Positions 7,298-16,482 of a DNA stretch of 64,000 nucleotides are shown piece after piece; position 1 is the stretch's first letter, and each line of letters opens with the position of its first letter. The notes below the pieces were generated by a model. The model did not search any database. It had not been told where the DNA came from and saw only the letters and a list, made by a program, of their open reading frames with translations. Location of the stretch: positions 25,908,495 through 25,972,494 of the forward strand of contig OX439011.1 of the NCBI GenBank assembly GCA_949316495.1, written 5' to 3'. The translations under genes and the position numbers were made by a program. Source of the stretch: Amphiduros pacificus (Eukaryota; Annelida; Polychaeta; Phyllodocida; Hesionidae).

Positions 7298-10195
7298 ATG
7301 AATCAAAACATGAAAGCAGACAGTTCTTCTAAGATCAAGAGGGTAAAGAAGAGAAAGTCTCGCAAGACTAAAGAAAATACTTCAAAGCATTTTAAGAGAG
7401 CACTAGAGGAGACACCTGATGAAACCAAGTTGCCCACCAAAAGGATTTGTAGGGAACAGCAGGCAGATACCCGAGGGGAACTGTCATGCAATGCCAGTTC
7501 TGTCACTGATGAATTCAATGGATTGAGCGCTTCTTTGGATTCAAACATTGCTTGCCTGCAACCAACAACCGACGCTCCTGAATCTTGTGTGACAACTCCA
7601 TCATCTAGTACTGCAGTGAATGGCACAGAGCAAAACACAGAACCTATGAATATTGAACACTCTTGCATCATTCCCCAAACAACATCTGATAACATCATTG
7701 CTCAAGCCCACAAAGGAAAATTGAAGATATCTAAGAGGGCCATGCAGGCACTTGAAAGGGGTAAGCTCGTGGCTACCATACCAAAGTACAATTGTGACAC
7801 GATCATCTTCAATGACAGGAATGATGAACACTTGAGTCCCATGACACCAATATATCGAAGGAGTAACCTAGAGGAGCTTGCGTGGCACCAAACCAGTGAC
7901 AACCTAAACCTGAGAATGAAGTTGATGGATATAGAGTGGCATGAACTTGCCAAGATGGACTGCAAGACACTTTGGTTTTTGTCCTTCTTGGAGCAACCAC
8001 ACATGTGGCTGGACACGTGTAAAGATGAAGAATGGGCTGAAACCACTACAGACGAGCCCAGTGGAGAGGATATGGCTGATTTGATGTTTGCAGGTCAGAA
8101 ATTAGCTGCAGGAAATACGAGAGTTGTGGATCAAGATACTAGTTGTCCCGACATTCAAAAAGATGTCAGCTGTGTGGTGGTTGGTGACCCTAACTGGATA
8201 GCGAGCACATTTGATGGGTCATTGTCATATTCTGATGCCTGCGACCGAACATACAGAAAGGTGTTTAGTTTGAAACCAGAAGTGGACATCAAGTCGATTG
8301 GCAAGGCTTTGAAGCGGAGCAATGATTTTCCAGTGATGTGTGCACTAGAGAGTAGCAGAACTGTACTGTACGAAGACACCCATCATTTGATTGACTTCAC
8401 AGAGAAGACAAGAATGATGGGCTGTGCTCTCAAACCAATGCTGCTGACAAGCTCAACTGAGATTTCTCTTAGGATCCAGGCCTTCTATCTCGAAGAGCTG
8501 TATCAGTGTGGTGCTCTTCAACTCAATGAAAAACCTGCTGACAGCACAGGGGTTTTTTATAAAGTAAGTGACGAAGACCAAGCCACACGCATTATGGCAC
8601 TTGGCAGGTCAGACACCATCTTGTATCAAGTATATGTTGCCTGCAGTATTTGTCACTGGGAGCACAACCACCTCTGGAAGCCAAATGATGAAGATCAGAC
8701 GAGGGAAGCAGTCATGAATACTCTCTGCTCAAACTGTGGTAACAATACGTTACAAAATCTTTCAAGCTTTGTCCTAAGGGAGGCTAATAATCGACAGACG
8801 ATGGACTTGGGTTGCTCAAGAACTGTCCATTACGAAGTCCCAAAATCAAAAAAGGAGACCTTTCTCCCAATAGGTGTGACTTCTGTGGGCGACCTACCGA
8901 AATATGAGCGAGTCTGGCCCTCGTCTGGTGCAAAGCAATTGAAGTTGGACTTGGAGGTAGTGTCACAGCGCAAGAACCAACACACAAAATGTATTGCAGT
9001 GACATTGTTCATTCCCACCACATTTGACAAGACAAAGACGCTTGATAGCATCAGAGATAGTGTAGCAGGACTTGGTATCGATGTGGAGGATGGTATTGAG
9101 CCCGACAATGCACATTTGACAGAACTCTTTGTGTACAACAATGGGCAAGAGCACAGGATAAAAGCTGTTGCTACCAGAGTTAAGATGTCACTATCCCTGA
9201 ACAAGAAGTTGAACTTCATCACCACTGAAGTCCAAGCGAAGAATATGAAAAGAAATTTAAGAGGACTGGAGGACACCTTTAGCGTGACAAAGAGTGGAGG
9301 AGGATTGACAAAGGTGACCATAGACCTGCCATCATCTCATACCACAAGAAAGTTTGGTGTTCAGACAGTGGATGAAGAGGGACAAGTGCTTATCCACAAG
9401 TCACAGGTTTTGGTTTCACCATCCACAAGATTGGATGGGAAGAGACAAGAACCAATGCGTCTTACTGAAGGGGGTGGCATGTACACAGCTGGAAACATGT
9501 GGTGCCACCCAAACTGGGAAGAGAAGGAGAATTTTAGACGGTATGGTCTGTCTGTTGTGGCAGGCATTGTAAGCAACTTGCTAGCAAAGGGAACAAAGAC
9601 CATGAAAGGTAAAAAGATCCACTTGTTAAAAAGGGGAGATCACTTGTGGAATTCTCTTGATGAGGTCAATGGTATGGTGCAGACACAGGTATCAAAAGAT
9701 TTGCTGAACAGGGCTGTACTGAATTCAAAACAAGTCAAGGAAGCTTTGAAGGCCAAAGAGAAGGAGATCGAGACCATGAGGAGAGAGATAGATGCCTTGA
9801 AATTGAAGGAAACGAAAAAAACTGAAAAGAACAATTCACAATTAGAAGCAAGAATAGAGGAGTTGACTGCTCTGTTAGAGGTTGTCACTCAGGAGAGAGA
9901 CATTCTCAGAGAGGAGAATAAATGTCTGAAGAGGGATGTGAGGGCATTACAACGAGCCCAAGACAACCTAATGTCAGACCTCAAATCAATGAAAAAGGAA
10001 TATTCTGAACAAAAGGGCCAGTTGAGTGTCATGCAGCAACAGCTAACAATGCTGATGGATGAAAGGAAGGAGAAACAAGAGGTCAAAGAATGTGATGAGA
10101 CAACAGATGAGCGAGATCTAATGTTCATGGACTCTGAATTGGTGGATGAACTGTGGGATTGTTTTTGTGACAAAGAAAACCTGCTTGCCTGTTAG
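7298..10195 (+). CDS. Large basic/coiled-coil protein, 965 aa, unknown function
   Basis: I do not recognise the family. The N-terminus is strongly basic (runs of K and R in the first 45 residues, a likely nuclear localisation signal). A C-x2-C ... C-x2-C set at about residues 448-481 could bind zinc. Residues roughly 795-930 form a heptad-rich coiled coil, followed by an acidic C-terminus. The layout suggests an abundant nuclear DNA-associated or scaffold protein. It has the most elaborate promoter region of the window (tandem array plus TATA box), pointing to strong or early expression. The start is the first ATG after the TATA box; another ATG follows four codons on. An AATAAA lies 21 bp after the stop. 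Confidence 0.8.
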   Translation: MNQNMKADSSSKIKRVKKRKSRKTKENTSKHFKRALEETPDETKLPTKRICREQQADTRGELSCNASSVTDEFNGLSASLDSNIACLQPTTDAPESCVTTPSSSTAVNGTEQNTEPMNIEHSCIIPQTTSDNIIAQAHKGKLKISKRAMQALERGKLVATIPKYNCDTIIFNDRNDEHLSPMTPIYRRSNLEELAWHQTSDNLNLRMKLMDIEWHELAKMDCKTLWFLSFLEQPHMWLDTCKDEEWAETTTDEPSGEDMADLMFAGQKLAAGNTRVVDQDTSCPDIQKDVSCVVVGDPNWIASTFDGSLSYSDACDRTYRKVFSLKPEVDIKSIGKALKRSNDFPVMCALESSRTVLYEDTHHLIDFTEKTRMMGCALKPMLLTSSTEISLRIQAFYLEELYQCGALQLNEKPADSTGVFYKVSDEDQATRIMALGRSDTILYQVYVACSICHWEHNHLWKPNDEDQTREAVMNTLCSNCGNNTLQNLSSFVLREANNRQTMDLGCSRTVHYEVPKSKKETFLPIGVTSVGDLPKYERVWPSSGAKQLKLDLEVVSQRKNQHTKCIAVTLFIPTTFDKTKTLDSIRDSVAGLGIDVEDGIEPDNAHLTELFVYNNGQEHRIKAVATRVKMSLSLNKKLNFITTEVQAKNMKRNLRGLEDTFSVTKSGGGLTKVTIDLPSSHTTRKFGVQTVDEEGQVLIHKSQVLVSPSTRLDGKRQEPMRLTEGGGMYTAGNMWCHPNWEEKENFRRYGLSVVAGIVSNLLAKGTKTMKGKKIHLLKRGDHLWNSLDEVNGMVQTQVSKDLLNRAVLNSKQVKEALKAKEKEIETMRREIDALKLKETKKTEKNNSQLEARIEELTALLEVVTQERDILREENKCLKRDVRALQRAQDNLMSDLKSMKKEYSEQKGQLSVMQQQLTMLMDERKEKQEVKECDETTDERDLMFMDSELVDELWDCFCDKENLLAC

Positions 10196-10215
10196 ATTCA
10201 TAGTTTCTTATTCAA

Positions 10216-10221
10216 AATAAA
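10216..10221 (+). terminator. Poly(A) signal of the 965-aa gene
   Basis: AATAAA just downstream of the stop codon at 10195, followed by a T/G-rich stretch near 10240-10260. Confidence 0.65.
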
Positions 10222-10346
10222 GAGATAAAAAACATATATATCATGTGTCTTGTGTCTTTCTATATGAATCATGTTACATCACATGGAACGGATTTGTTTA
10301 TAAGGATTATTTATGTTGATAAGCTATTGAAAAGGAATAATGTAAC

Positions 10347-11693
10347 ATGGCAATTTGGCTGTTCTTTCTCTTATGGATCGTGTCCTGTATAGTTCTTGTC
10401 AAGGGGGTTTCTCCATGTCGAATGCGTCTTCAGAACATCAAGGTGGTGCCTAGGGACAAACTCTTGTGTGGGGAATTTGTCATTACCACACCAATGTTCA
10501 CACAGAGTGTGATTATGGACAACATCACTTTTACAGTAGAGGCCTCATCCAGATCATTGTATCCTAAAAATAGTTTCAATGTGTTGCTTTCGAACCAAGT
10601 TTGTTATGAGTTTGGAAAGTTCAACATAGGAATTGAACGCAGTCAAATGGATTCAAAGATGTCAGTGCACCTTTGTGGTTCCCTACCAGCAAGATTGCAG
10701 GAGATGGATGGAGTCATATTTAGGACATTGGCTGAGACAAAAACACCAGTGCTTTTTAGTAATAGTGGACAAAAAGAGCAGAGAGGGGTCTGTCATCTTG
10801 ACTACTATGACAGAGGATATATGATTCCTACAAATCAAGTCATGGAGACTTTGCCAGACAGGGCAAAAGAAGGGTCTGCATTTCACTGTAAGCCATGGTG
10901 TGCTTCCATGTCAATAGGTGATGGGATGGAATATGGCTGTGCTAATTTAACGAATGTTGTAAACAATAGAGATTTTGGAGTAGCTCGCCACATAAAAGTG
11001 TACGACACACGAATGCTTACTGTAGAAAGCAACAATGTTGTGTGCATCCAATTGTTTGTGGAACTTTCTCAAGACATAAAATTTATCAAACTTAATGAGA
11101 CCAGCGAAATCTATGTTAACATTTTCTCAGGACACAGAGTCAAACACAACGTCAGATCGACATTGAGTGTAAACAATATATGCCTTGGCAGCCAGTCACC
11201 TTGGATGAGACCTTCAGAGCTGGAAATGATGCAGCCCATAATGTTTTGTACATCTGTACCAATTAGGTACCCCAATAGACGTTTGTCAGACAATGATTCT
11301 TTCCGCTTTTATGGATTCTTGAGATATACAATAGTAACAGTGTCTGGGAACAGGTTTGACATGGAACTGGACATAACTAACATGCACAAGATGTACTTTT
11401 CTACAGTTAAACATACAATGAAAAGGCCAATTACTAGTTGCAATGGTGCTACTTTGGGACAAAAGTGCCACAAATGCAAGGAGTCGTGTTCTGCTATGTT
11501 TCGTGGGAGAGGTTATGTATCATGTAATGATGAATGGTATTGGTATGGAGGGAGTGAGATCAGACACACGGGTCAAAACAAACAGCATATTGAAACACAA
11601 AATAATTACACACATCATGCTTTTAGAGGATCTGCTGCAAGACATTTAACGTCCTTATCAGTCATGGTATTCCTACTTGTGTTTGCATTATGA
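10347..11693 (+). CDS. Envelope glycoprotein, family B, possibly GPI-anchored
   Basis: A 448-aa protein with a signal peptide (MAIWLFFLLWIVSCIVLV), many N-x-S/T sequons and paired cysteines. It ends in a hydrophobic stretch (SLSVMVFLLVFAL) with no basic cytoplasmic tail, the pattern of a GPI-anchor signal, unlike the tailed transmembrane family A protein at 3833..5290. Its first 90 residues closely match the truncated gene at 63722..64000 (shared LLCGEFVIT and the N-terminal cysteine), so the two are paralogues. A conserved block CKPWCASM corresponds to CRPTCES of family A, and the C-terminal cysteine cluster also corresponds. A membrane-anchored virion or cell-surface protein is likely. Confidence 0.8.
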   Translation: MAIWLFFLLWIVSCIVLVKGVSPCRMRLQNIKVVPRDKLLCGEFVITTPMFTQSVIMDNITFTVEASSRSLYPKNSFNVLLSNQVCYEFGKFNIGIERSQMDSKMSVHLCGSLPARLQEMDGVIFRTLAETKTPVLFSNSGQKEQRGVCHLDYYDRGYMIPTNQVMETLPDRAKEGSAFHCKPWCASMSIGDGMEYGCANLTNVVNNRDFGVARHIKVYDTRMLTVESNNVVCIQLFVELSQDIKFIKLNETSEIYVNIFSGHRVKHNVRSTLSVNNICLGSQSPWMRPSELEMMQPIMFCTSVPIRYPNRRLSDNDSFRFYGFLRYTIVTVSGNRFDMELDITNMHKMYFSTVKHTMKRPITSCNGATLGQKCHKCKESCSAMFRGRGYVSCNDEWYWYGGSEIRHTGQNKQHIETQNNYTHHAFRGSAARHLTSLSVMVFLLVFAL

Positions 11694-11694
11694 T

Positions 11695-11700
11695 AATAAA
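11695..11700 (+). terminator. Poly(A) signal of the family B glycoprotein
   Basis: AATAAA begins one base after the stop codon region at 11691-11693, in a 60-bp gap between this gene and the convergent Bcl-2-like gene. Confidence 0.6.
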
Positions 11701-11755
11701 AATGATTGACAAAAATAGTATATTGTTTTTCGTTTAGAATTTTATTTGATCAAAA

Positions 11756-12244
11756 TCACATCAAAGAGCACTGTCTTCTGTTTTGAGAATTTTCTCCAAA
11801 AGCCTCCCACCCACCATGTCCCCGAATCCAATCAGCAAATCTATGGTGCACTTGCCTTCCTGCAATTTCTCCTATCATGTCCAGTGTGTTTATTGGCATT
11901 TGATACTCTTTCACACATACCTCACCAAAAATCCCACAGAAAGAGTAAAGAGTAGCAATCCGGCTCCAACTGCATATATTGTCATCAAACATTCCAGCCA
12001 TGATTTGCATAACCGTCTCGCTCACGTTTGACTTTGGTAGCTGTTGGATAGTACTCTTCCAATTTGAACGATGTCTCTCAGATAAAACTCTGCACATTCG
12101 CCGAATCTTCCTTGCTGCTTCGTTTGGGCAAGCCATGTCCCTTGGATAGCCTATTGCTACATACTTTATTGCGTCAACAGCTAGACTGACACTGACACAT
12201 TCCATCTCTGTTACACTCTTTTTCTTTTTTTGGTCCGTCTCCAT
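11756..12244 (-). CDS. Viral Bcl-2 homologue
   Basis: A 162-aa protein whose C-terminal half has the two signature motifs of the Bcl-2 family in order: a BH1-like segment at about residues 85-104 (MFDDNICSWSRIATLYSFCG) and a BH2-like segment at about 139-151 (WIRGHGGWEAF), about 35 residues apart as in cellular proteins. A BH3-like helix may lie near residues 53-68 but is weak. There is no C-terminal membrane anchor. Bcl-2 homologues block mitochondrial apoptosis by sequestering BH3 proteins; gamma-herpesviruses, adenoviruses and asfarvirus use them. The start is the ATG at 12244. It converges with the family B glycoprotein. Confidence 0.85.
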   Translation of the reverse strand: METDQKKKKSVTEMECVSVSLAVDAIKYVAIGYPRDMACPNEAARKIRRMCRVLSERHRSNWKSTIQQLPKSNVSETVMQIMAGMFDDNICSWSRIATLYSFCGIFGEVCVKEYQMPINTLDMIGEIAGRQVHHRFADWIRGHGGWEAFGENSQNRRQCSLM

Positions 12245-12634
12245 CACAAAATATTATGTTAGTAAGTGATGTAAGTGAAAAATTGGATTTTCTAGATAGT
12301 ACTCTCTTTTGAGTCTCTATCGCAATATATTATTTTTGCATGTGGTGTAAGGGATAAAAATGAATTATTTTCTGTGTGATCACTTGGCTCCAACTAACAT
12401 GTCCATATCAAAACATCATCATCACTAGATGGTCAATACATTACTTGGGAAGAGGACCACAAAATTAGTCAGTAGGAGTATTGCTTGTATGTTACACTAT
12501 TCTATTTAAGCTCATACACACTTAAATCAAACAAACGGATAGATTAAAATAAAATAATACAAAAAGATGAATCATTGTTGGTTTTGTTTATTTCAATTTG
12601 ATAAATCATTGTGCAACAGCTGTTTCTCAATTAG
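12245..12634. other. Intergenic stretch, short dispersed similarity only
   Basis: No gene seen. It contains gatcacttggctccaac near 12379 that resembles a phrase near 12971, so the two gaps on either side of the HMG-like gene share diverged sequence, probably promoter-related. Confidence 0.4.
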
Positions 12635-12919
12635 TTAAGGCCCAAATGTGACTTGATCCTTCATCATTTTAATAGTGTCATAGGACAATAATCCAGTCAC
12701 TGGCATATCCTCTGGGTAATCACAGGTATATGTGTAGTGTCTTCTATATACGTTGGCAAGTTCTTTATAGCTTCTTTTCTTGCAGAGACCAAATTTGCCT
12801 TGCCAAAGTGAATCTGCCATTGGTACAGCCTGTCGAAGGGAAGTTATCTCTGGATCCGAGAGCTTGATGTCCCTAAGGAGTAGGAAAAATCCTGATACTC
12901 TGTTCTTTCTCTTGCCCAT
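12635..12919 (-). CDS. Small HMG-box-like protein, 94 aa
   Basis: The protein resembles a single HMG box: a basic start and SGFFLLLRD (typical helix 1 of HMG boxes), then ITSLRQAVPMADSLW (the helix 2 pattern that ends in a conserved Trp) and KRSYKELANVYRRHY (helix 3). HMG boxes bind and bend DNA in the minor groove, so it may be an architectural chromatin or DNA-packaging protein. The match is by pattern only and rather weak in the middle. A 72-bp copy of its 5' end lies upstream at 13144..13216. Confidence 0.5.
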   Translation of the reverse strand: MGKRKNRVSGFFLLLRDIKLSDPEITSLRQAVPMADSLWQGKFGLCKKRSYKELANVYRRHYTYTCDYPEDMPVTGLLSYDTIKMMKDQVTFGP

Positions 12920-13143
12920 TGTTCACGTATAAATGTTACCCTTGCTAGTAGAAAATAGATTTATGGCTGATCACTTGAATCCAACCAATGTGTCCAAATG
13001 AAGATTTCTTTTCAGACTGACCATACCCATCCAACTTCTAACATTTAAATACCATAGATATTGTCTCATTAAGTATGCACAAAATGTGTTTTTGGACCAC
13101 TTTAAAGTCATTACTTATTCAAAAGAACTGATCTTGTGCATAA

Positions 13144-13216
13144 CTCTGGATCCAAGATCTTGATGTCCCTAAGGAGTAGGAAAAATCCTGATACTCTATT
13201 CTTTTTCTTGCCCATG
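13144..13216 (-). pseudogene. Fragment duplicated from the 5' end of the HMG-like gene
   Basis: About 72 bp nearly identical to 12848..12920, covering the first ~24 codons of the HMG-like gene, with the same orientation. It is not followed by the rest of the gene. It looks like a leftover of a local tandem duplication. Confidence 0.8.
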
Positions 13217-13350
13217 CTTATGTATCAACCCACAGTTTGATTGTGGTACTTATTTGAATTAGTTTGGCTAAACTAAATTCAATTTTGCACACAGACAAAT
13301 AATCTACTTATGCATATTTTTAGCATGAGGACAACACATAAAAACAAACA

Positions 13351-14289
13351 ATGGAAAACATGTATCAAAACTCTCAAATTCAAAGGATGCTGAAAGGTGT
13401 TCCAGACATTCATATTCATTCAATCAGTGGCCACGAGAACAAGGTCGCCGTTCAGTTTCCAACGGTTGCCCTTGTGCTCTTCTCAGAGACTGCACAGACA
13501 GCGCTCTATGCATGCTACCTTGTTCCAAAGAAAGGTGTGGCATTTTTTGGAAAGGATGAAAAGGCAGAGTTTGCTGACCATGCTGCGATGTTCACCGAGG
13601 GGACAGAATATGCTATGCGACACATCAACTTCTCACCACTTGGTATGGCGTTGGACATGAAAGCAAATGATAGATCGACACGTTTGAATAGCGTGAACGT
13701 GATGAGGCCCCACTCAACACACCTCATGAAGGAGGACCATTCAAACGGGGCAGTTCATTTGTCTGTGGCAGAAATGGACAAGACATTCGATCAGATCCAA
13801 AAGACTGGATCAAACACGAGGGGTTTGCTACAGTTTGGACTCATGGTACATCGAGCAGACTATCCTGACGAGGTGGTGCTTAAAGATCACATAGACACAT
13901 TCAATCCACGTCACGCCAAGTGGGTCCTCACTCGTCTGACTGTGGTTGATGCAAGGGTTGAAAGTCCCATGCTTCGGCAACTTCAACCAGTCTGTGACCA
14001 GTGGGAGTGTGATGGACCAGACATTGACGAGACTGATAGTGACAGCGTGCCTGACGGGATTTTGGACAGAAGCACAGTTGCCTGTAGGGATCCTACTGCC
14101 AGCAGACAAGTGGATTCGTGTGTTCCTGTGTCGGTCAAAATGTGCACATACGACAGGTCAAATTTAATCAAGATTGTTCTTGGTATCACAAAATGCGAGG
14201 TGATTAAAGACACATATAGTGCCAAAGAGGTGTACGAGAGGGCAATACACATCTTGAATGACGTTCCCCGGAGAGTGATTCACATCTAA
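13351..14289 (+). CDS. Hypothetical protein, 312 aa
   Basis: I do not recognise the family. The protein is soluble in appearance, without signal peptide or membrane segment; a globular N-terminal two-thirds (rich in beta-prone segments such as VAVQFPTVALVLF) is followed by an acidic linker (DIDETDSDSVPD) and a short C-terminal domain. Size and globular character would suit a capsid triplex or processivity-type protein, but there is no motif to support either. It is followed in the same direction by a small secreted protein gene. Confidence 0.65.
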   Translation: MENMYQNSQIQRMLKGVPDIHIHSISGHENKVAVQFPTVALVLFSETAQTALYACYLVPKKGVAFFGKDEKAEFADHAAMFTEGTEYAMRHINFSPLGMALDMKANDRSTRLNSVNVMRPHSTHLMKEDHSNGAVHLSVAEMDKTFDQIQKTGSNTRGLLQFGLMVHRADYPDEVVLKDHIDTFNPRHAKWVLTRLTVVDARVESPMLRQLQPVCDQWECDGPDIDETDSDSVPDGILDRSTVACRDPTASRQVDSCVPVSVKMCTYDRSNLIKIVLGITKCEVIKDTYSAKEVYERAIHILNDVPRRVIHI

Positions 14290-14373
14290 CCAATCAAATC
14301 AAGCTTGTGCTGCATTTTAGTTGAACATACTAGTGTCATGTGTACTACAAGTTAGAAAAAGAGAGAGGAAGTC

Positions 14374-14838
14374 ATGTCCACACACAAGATTGCAACTTGC
14401 CTAATATTATCCAATGCATTTCTAACCATCTTAGCGATGTCAGTAAATTCAGATCATGGCATAAAGAAAATGAACACTAATGTATTTTCAAATGACATGG
14501 AATTGGCCACCAGAAAAGCTCTCCAACTTCCAGATGGGGATTACTCTACAATCAAAGGTGATAATAGGAAACCAGAAGAATTTGAACGCATTTTGAACAA
14601 CGATCCAATTTTCAGTGATGAAGATGATGCGGATGGCAGTGGGGATGATGATGGGGATGACGATGGGCATGTCAAAGCAGAAGAAAATGTCTCTGTTCAT
14701 AATGAGTTGAACCAATGTGAAAAAACATTAGCTCTTTTCAAAGAATCTCTAAAATTCAATGTTAATCGTGTGTCAAAGTTGTCAAAAAAGTTAAGGAATC
14801 AATCTAAGACCCTGTTGAGGACAGTGAAACTGATGTGA
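14374..14838 (+). CDS. Small secreted acidic protein, 154 aa
   Basis: The N-terminus (ATCLILSNAFLTILAMSVNS) looks like a cleavable signal peptide. The mature part is acidic, with an Asp-rich run around residues 86-100 (alternating D and G), and ends in a basic helical segment. No known domain. It probably is secreted or luminal; function unknown. Confidence 0.6.
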   Translation: MSTHKIATCLILSNAFLTILAMSVNSDHGIKKMNTNVFSNDMELATRKALQLPDGDYSTIKGDNRKPEEFERILNNDPIFSDEDDADGSGDDDGDDDGHVKAEENVSVHNELNQCEKTLALFKESLKFNVNRVSKLSKKLRNQSKTLLRTVKLM

Positions 14839-14950
14839 ATAAGATGTTGATGTTGAAATAAAAAATACAGAAAATATATTTGAGGTATGACTTTATTTTT
14901 TGTTCAGAGAAGATTGCGTTCTTGGTACTTGTGGTGAAACAATTAAAACC

Positions 14951-14957
14951 TATATAT
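14951..14957 (+). promoter_or_regulatory. TATA-like box before the spastin-like gene
   Basis: TATATAT lies only 16 bp before the ATG at 14967. It could serve that ATG with a very short leader or a later one (14979); the spacing makes it uncertain. Confidence 0.35.
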
Positions 14958-14966
14958 TTTAATTAC

Positions 14967-16169
14967 ATGGATGAAACAAAGATGAAACACCTGTACAAGG
15001 TATCTCTGAAGATCCTTGACCAAGCACTAACCATGGAGGAAAAAATGACAGAATTAACGGGAGAAGAGAAACACCAATTAGCACTCTACTCTAATCAGGA
15101 GGATAAGGAAGCCATCATCTGCAAGTACCACAAAGCTTTGGCTTTGATGAAGTACATTATGCGACAAAGTGCCACATGCGATAATGATCGATCAATACAG
15201 GTCCACGCTAAGAAACTGATAAATTCTGCAAATTATAGAGTGGGCCAGCTGAAAGATGCAAATAGGGATCAGCCAGAGACAGATCAATTTAAACATATAG
15301 ATGAGGCACTGGCACACACCATCTTGAACGAGTTGGTTACTTCCAACGATGGAACGATGTTTAGAGACATCATAGGCCAAGCAGAAGCTAAGCAGGCACT
15401 TAGAGACACTGTGATCATGCCCTCTATGCGTCCAGAGATATACACTGGTCTTAGAGCACCCGTTCAAGGGATACTACTGCATGGTCCTCCAGGAAATGGA
15501 AAGACTCTCTTGGCCAAGGCTGCAGCCAATGAGTCAGGTTACAAGATGTTTAATGTCTCATCTTCTACAATCACATCCAAGTGGGTTGGAGAGAGCGAGA
15601 AGACTGTCAAGACACTCTTTGCTCTTGCACGTCTTTTGCAACCTTGCATCATATTCATTGATGAAGTAGACTCACTTCTCAGTATGAGGAGGGATGGTGA
15701 AAATGAGGTGAACCGGCGTATTAAGACCGAATTCATGACTGAATTGGATGGAGTTCTGAAACAGAAAGACGATAAAATTGTGGTGATAGCAGCAACAAAC
15801 AGGCCAAGTGATCTTGACGATGCCATACACAGAAGATTTCCAATGCAGATCCATGTTGCAATGCCAAACCACCAAGAGCGTGTACAATTACTGAGAACAT
15901 TAACTCGAGGGGATCAATGTGGACTGACAGACCAAGACTTTGAAGAAATAGCCAATTTGACCCATGGGTATGCAGCATGGGAATTGACGACTCTTTGTAA
16001 GGAAGCTGCTTTAAAAATTGTTGGTGATATGACAGAAGAGGAACTTCTTTGCATAAAAACAGAAGACATAAGGCCACTCATGTATTGTGACCTAAAGTGC
16101 ATGGTGAGAGAGAGAGATGCAAAGAGGTTGTCTTCACGTAGTCACAGCGTAGTTAAAAAGAGACCTTAA
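14967..16169 (+). CDS. Spastin-like AAA ATPase (microtubule severing clade)
   Basis: A 400-aa protein of the meiotic AAA clade (spastin, katanin, fidgetin, Vps4). An N-terminal helical region (about residues 1-75) looks like an MIT domain, which binds ESCRT-III tails. The ATPase core follows: IIGQAEAKQAL, Walker A GPPGNGKT at about 173-180, the pore-loop segment ending KWVGESEK, Walker B IIFIDEVDSLL at about 229-239, and the sensor segment ATNRPSDLD, with RRF as arginine finger. The wording matches spastin best (LRPE..TGLRAP, RRIKTEF, GYAAWELTTLCKEAAL). Spastin severs microtubules and helps ESCRT-III remodel membranes; a virus might use it in transport, nuclear egress or envelopment. The longer frame upstream of 14967 lacks an ATG. 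This looks like a gene captured from an animal host. Confidence 0.92.
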   Translation: MDETKMKHLYKVSLKILDQALTMEEKMTELTGEEKHQLALYSNQEDKEAIICKYHKALALMKYIMRQSATCDNDRSIQVHAKKLINSANYRVGQLKDANRDQPETDQFKHIDEALAHTILNELVTSNDGTMFRDIIGQAEAKQALRDTVIMPSMRPEIYTGLRAPVQGILLHGPPGNGKTLLAKAAANESGYKMFNVSSSTITSKWVGESEKTVKTLFALARLLQPCIIFIDEVDSLLSMRRDGENEVNRRIKTEFMTELDGVLKQKDDKIVVIAATNRPSDLDDAIHRRFPMQIHVAMPNHQERVQLLRTLTRGDQCGLTDQDFEEIANLTHGYAAWELTTLCKEAALKIVGDMTEEELLCIKTEDIRPLMYCDLKCMVRERDAKRLSSRSHSVVKKRP

Positions 16170-16482
16170 CCACTTGGCCATGGTGGACAAGAATGTTGGT
16201 TTGATATTTTGACACACCACAAAAGTGACAGGTTGACTAGTCATCTTGAAAGACCATATGATCAACAGACATACAATGAATGAGAGTACACCATCCAAAA
16301 CTGTGCATAGATAATTTTTTTTCGAAGCTGTAGCACAACTTGATTGGACAAGTTTGGAATGGTGCCTAACTAATTAAAATATCAGAGTAGACATTTGAAA
16401 ATGTGCATAATTAATTAAATAATCCTTTTGGTATAAAAGGAGTTGTTCTTCTATGATAATCAAACCATCCAAAACAGCAATC
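16170..16482. promoter_or_regulatory. Promoter region of the 76-aa gene with recurring TGTGCATAGATAATT motif
   Basis: A 310-bp gap holding TGTGCATAGATAATT at about 16302-16316, two related copies (gtgcctaactaatt, gtgcataattaatt) further on, and a TATA box at 16432. The same 15-mer occurs at about 6766-6780 ahead of the tandem array in the 6722..7297 promoter region. Confidence 0.5.
16432..16438 (+). promoter_or_regulatory. TATA box of the 76-aa gene
   Basis: TATAAAA 45 bp upstream of the ATG at 16483; an in-frame ATG at 16453 is too near the box to be in the transcript, so 16483 is preferred. Confidence 0.6.

Noticed and set aside
7303-10173. Several antisense open frames of 60-160 aa within the 965-aa gene
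   Set aside because: Low-complexity Ser/Phe/Leu-rich shadows of the plus-strand gene.
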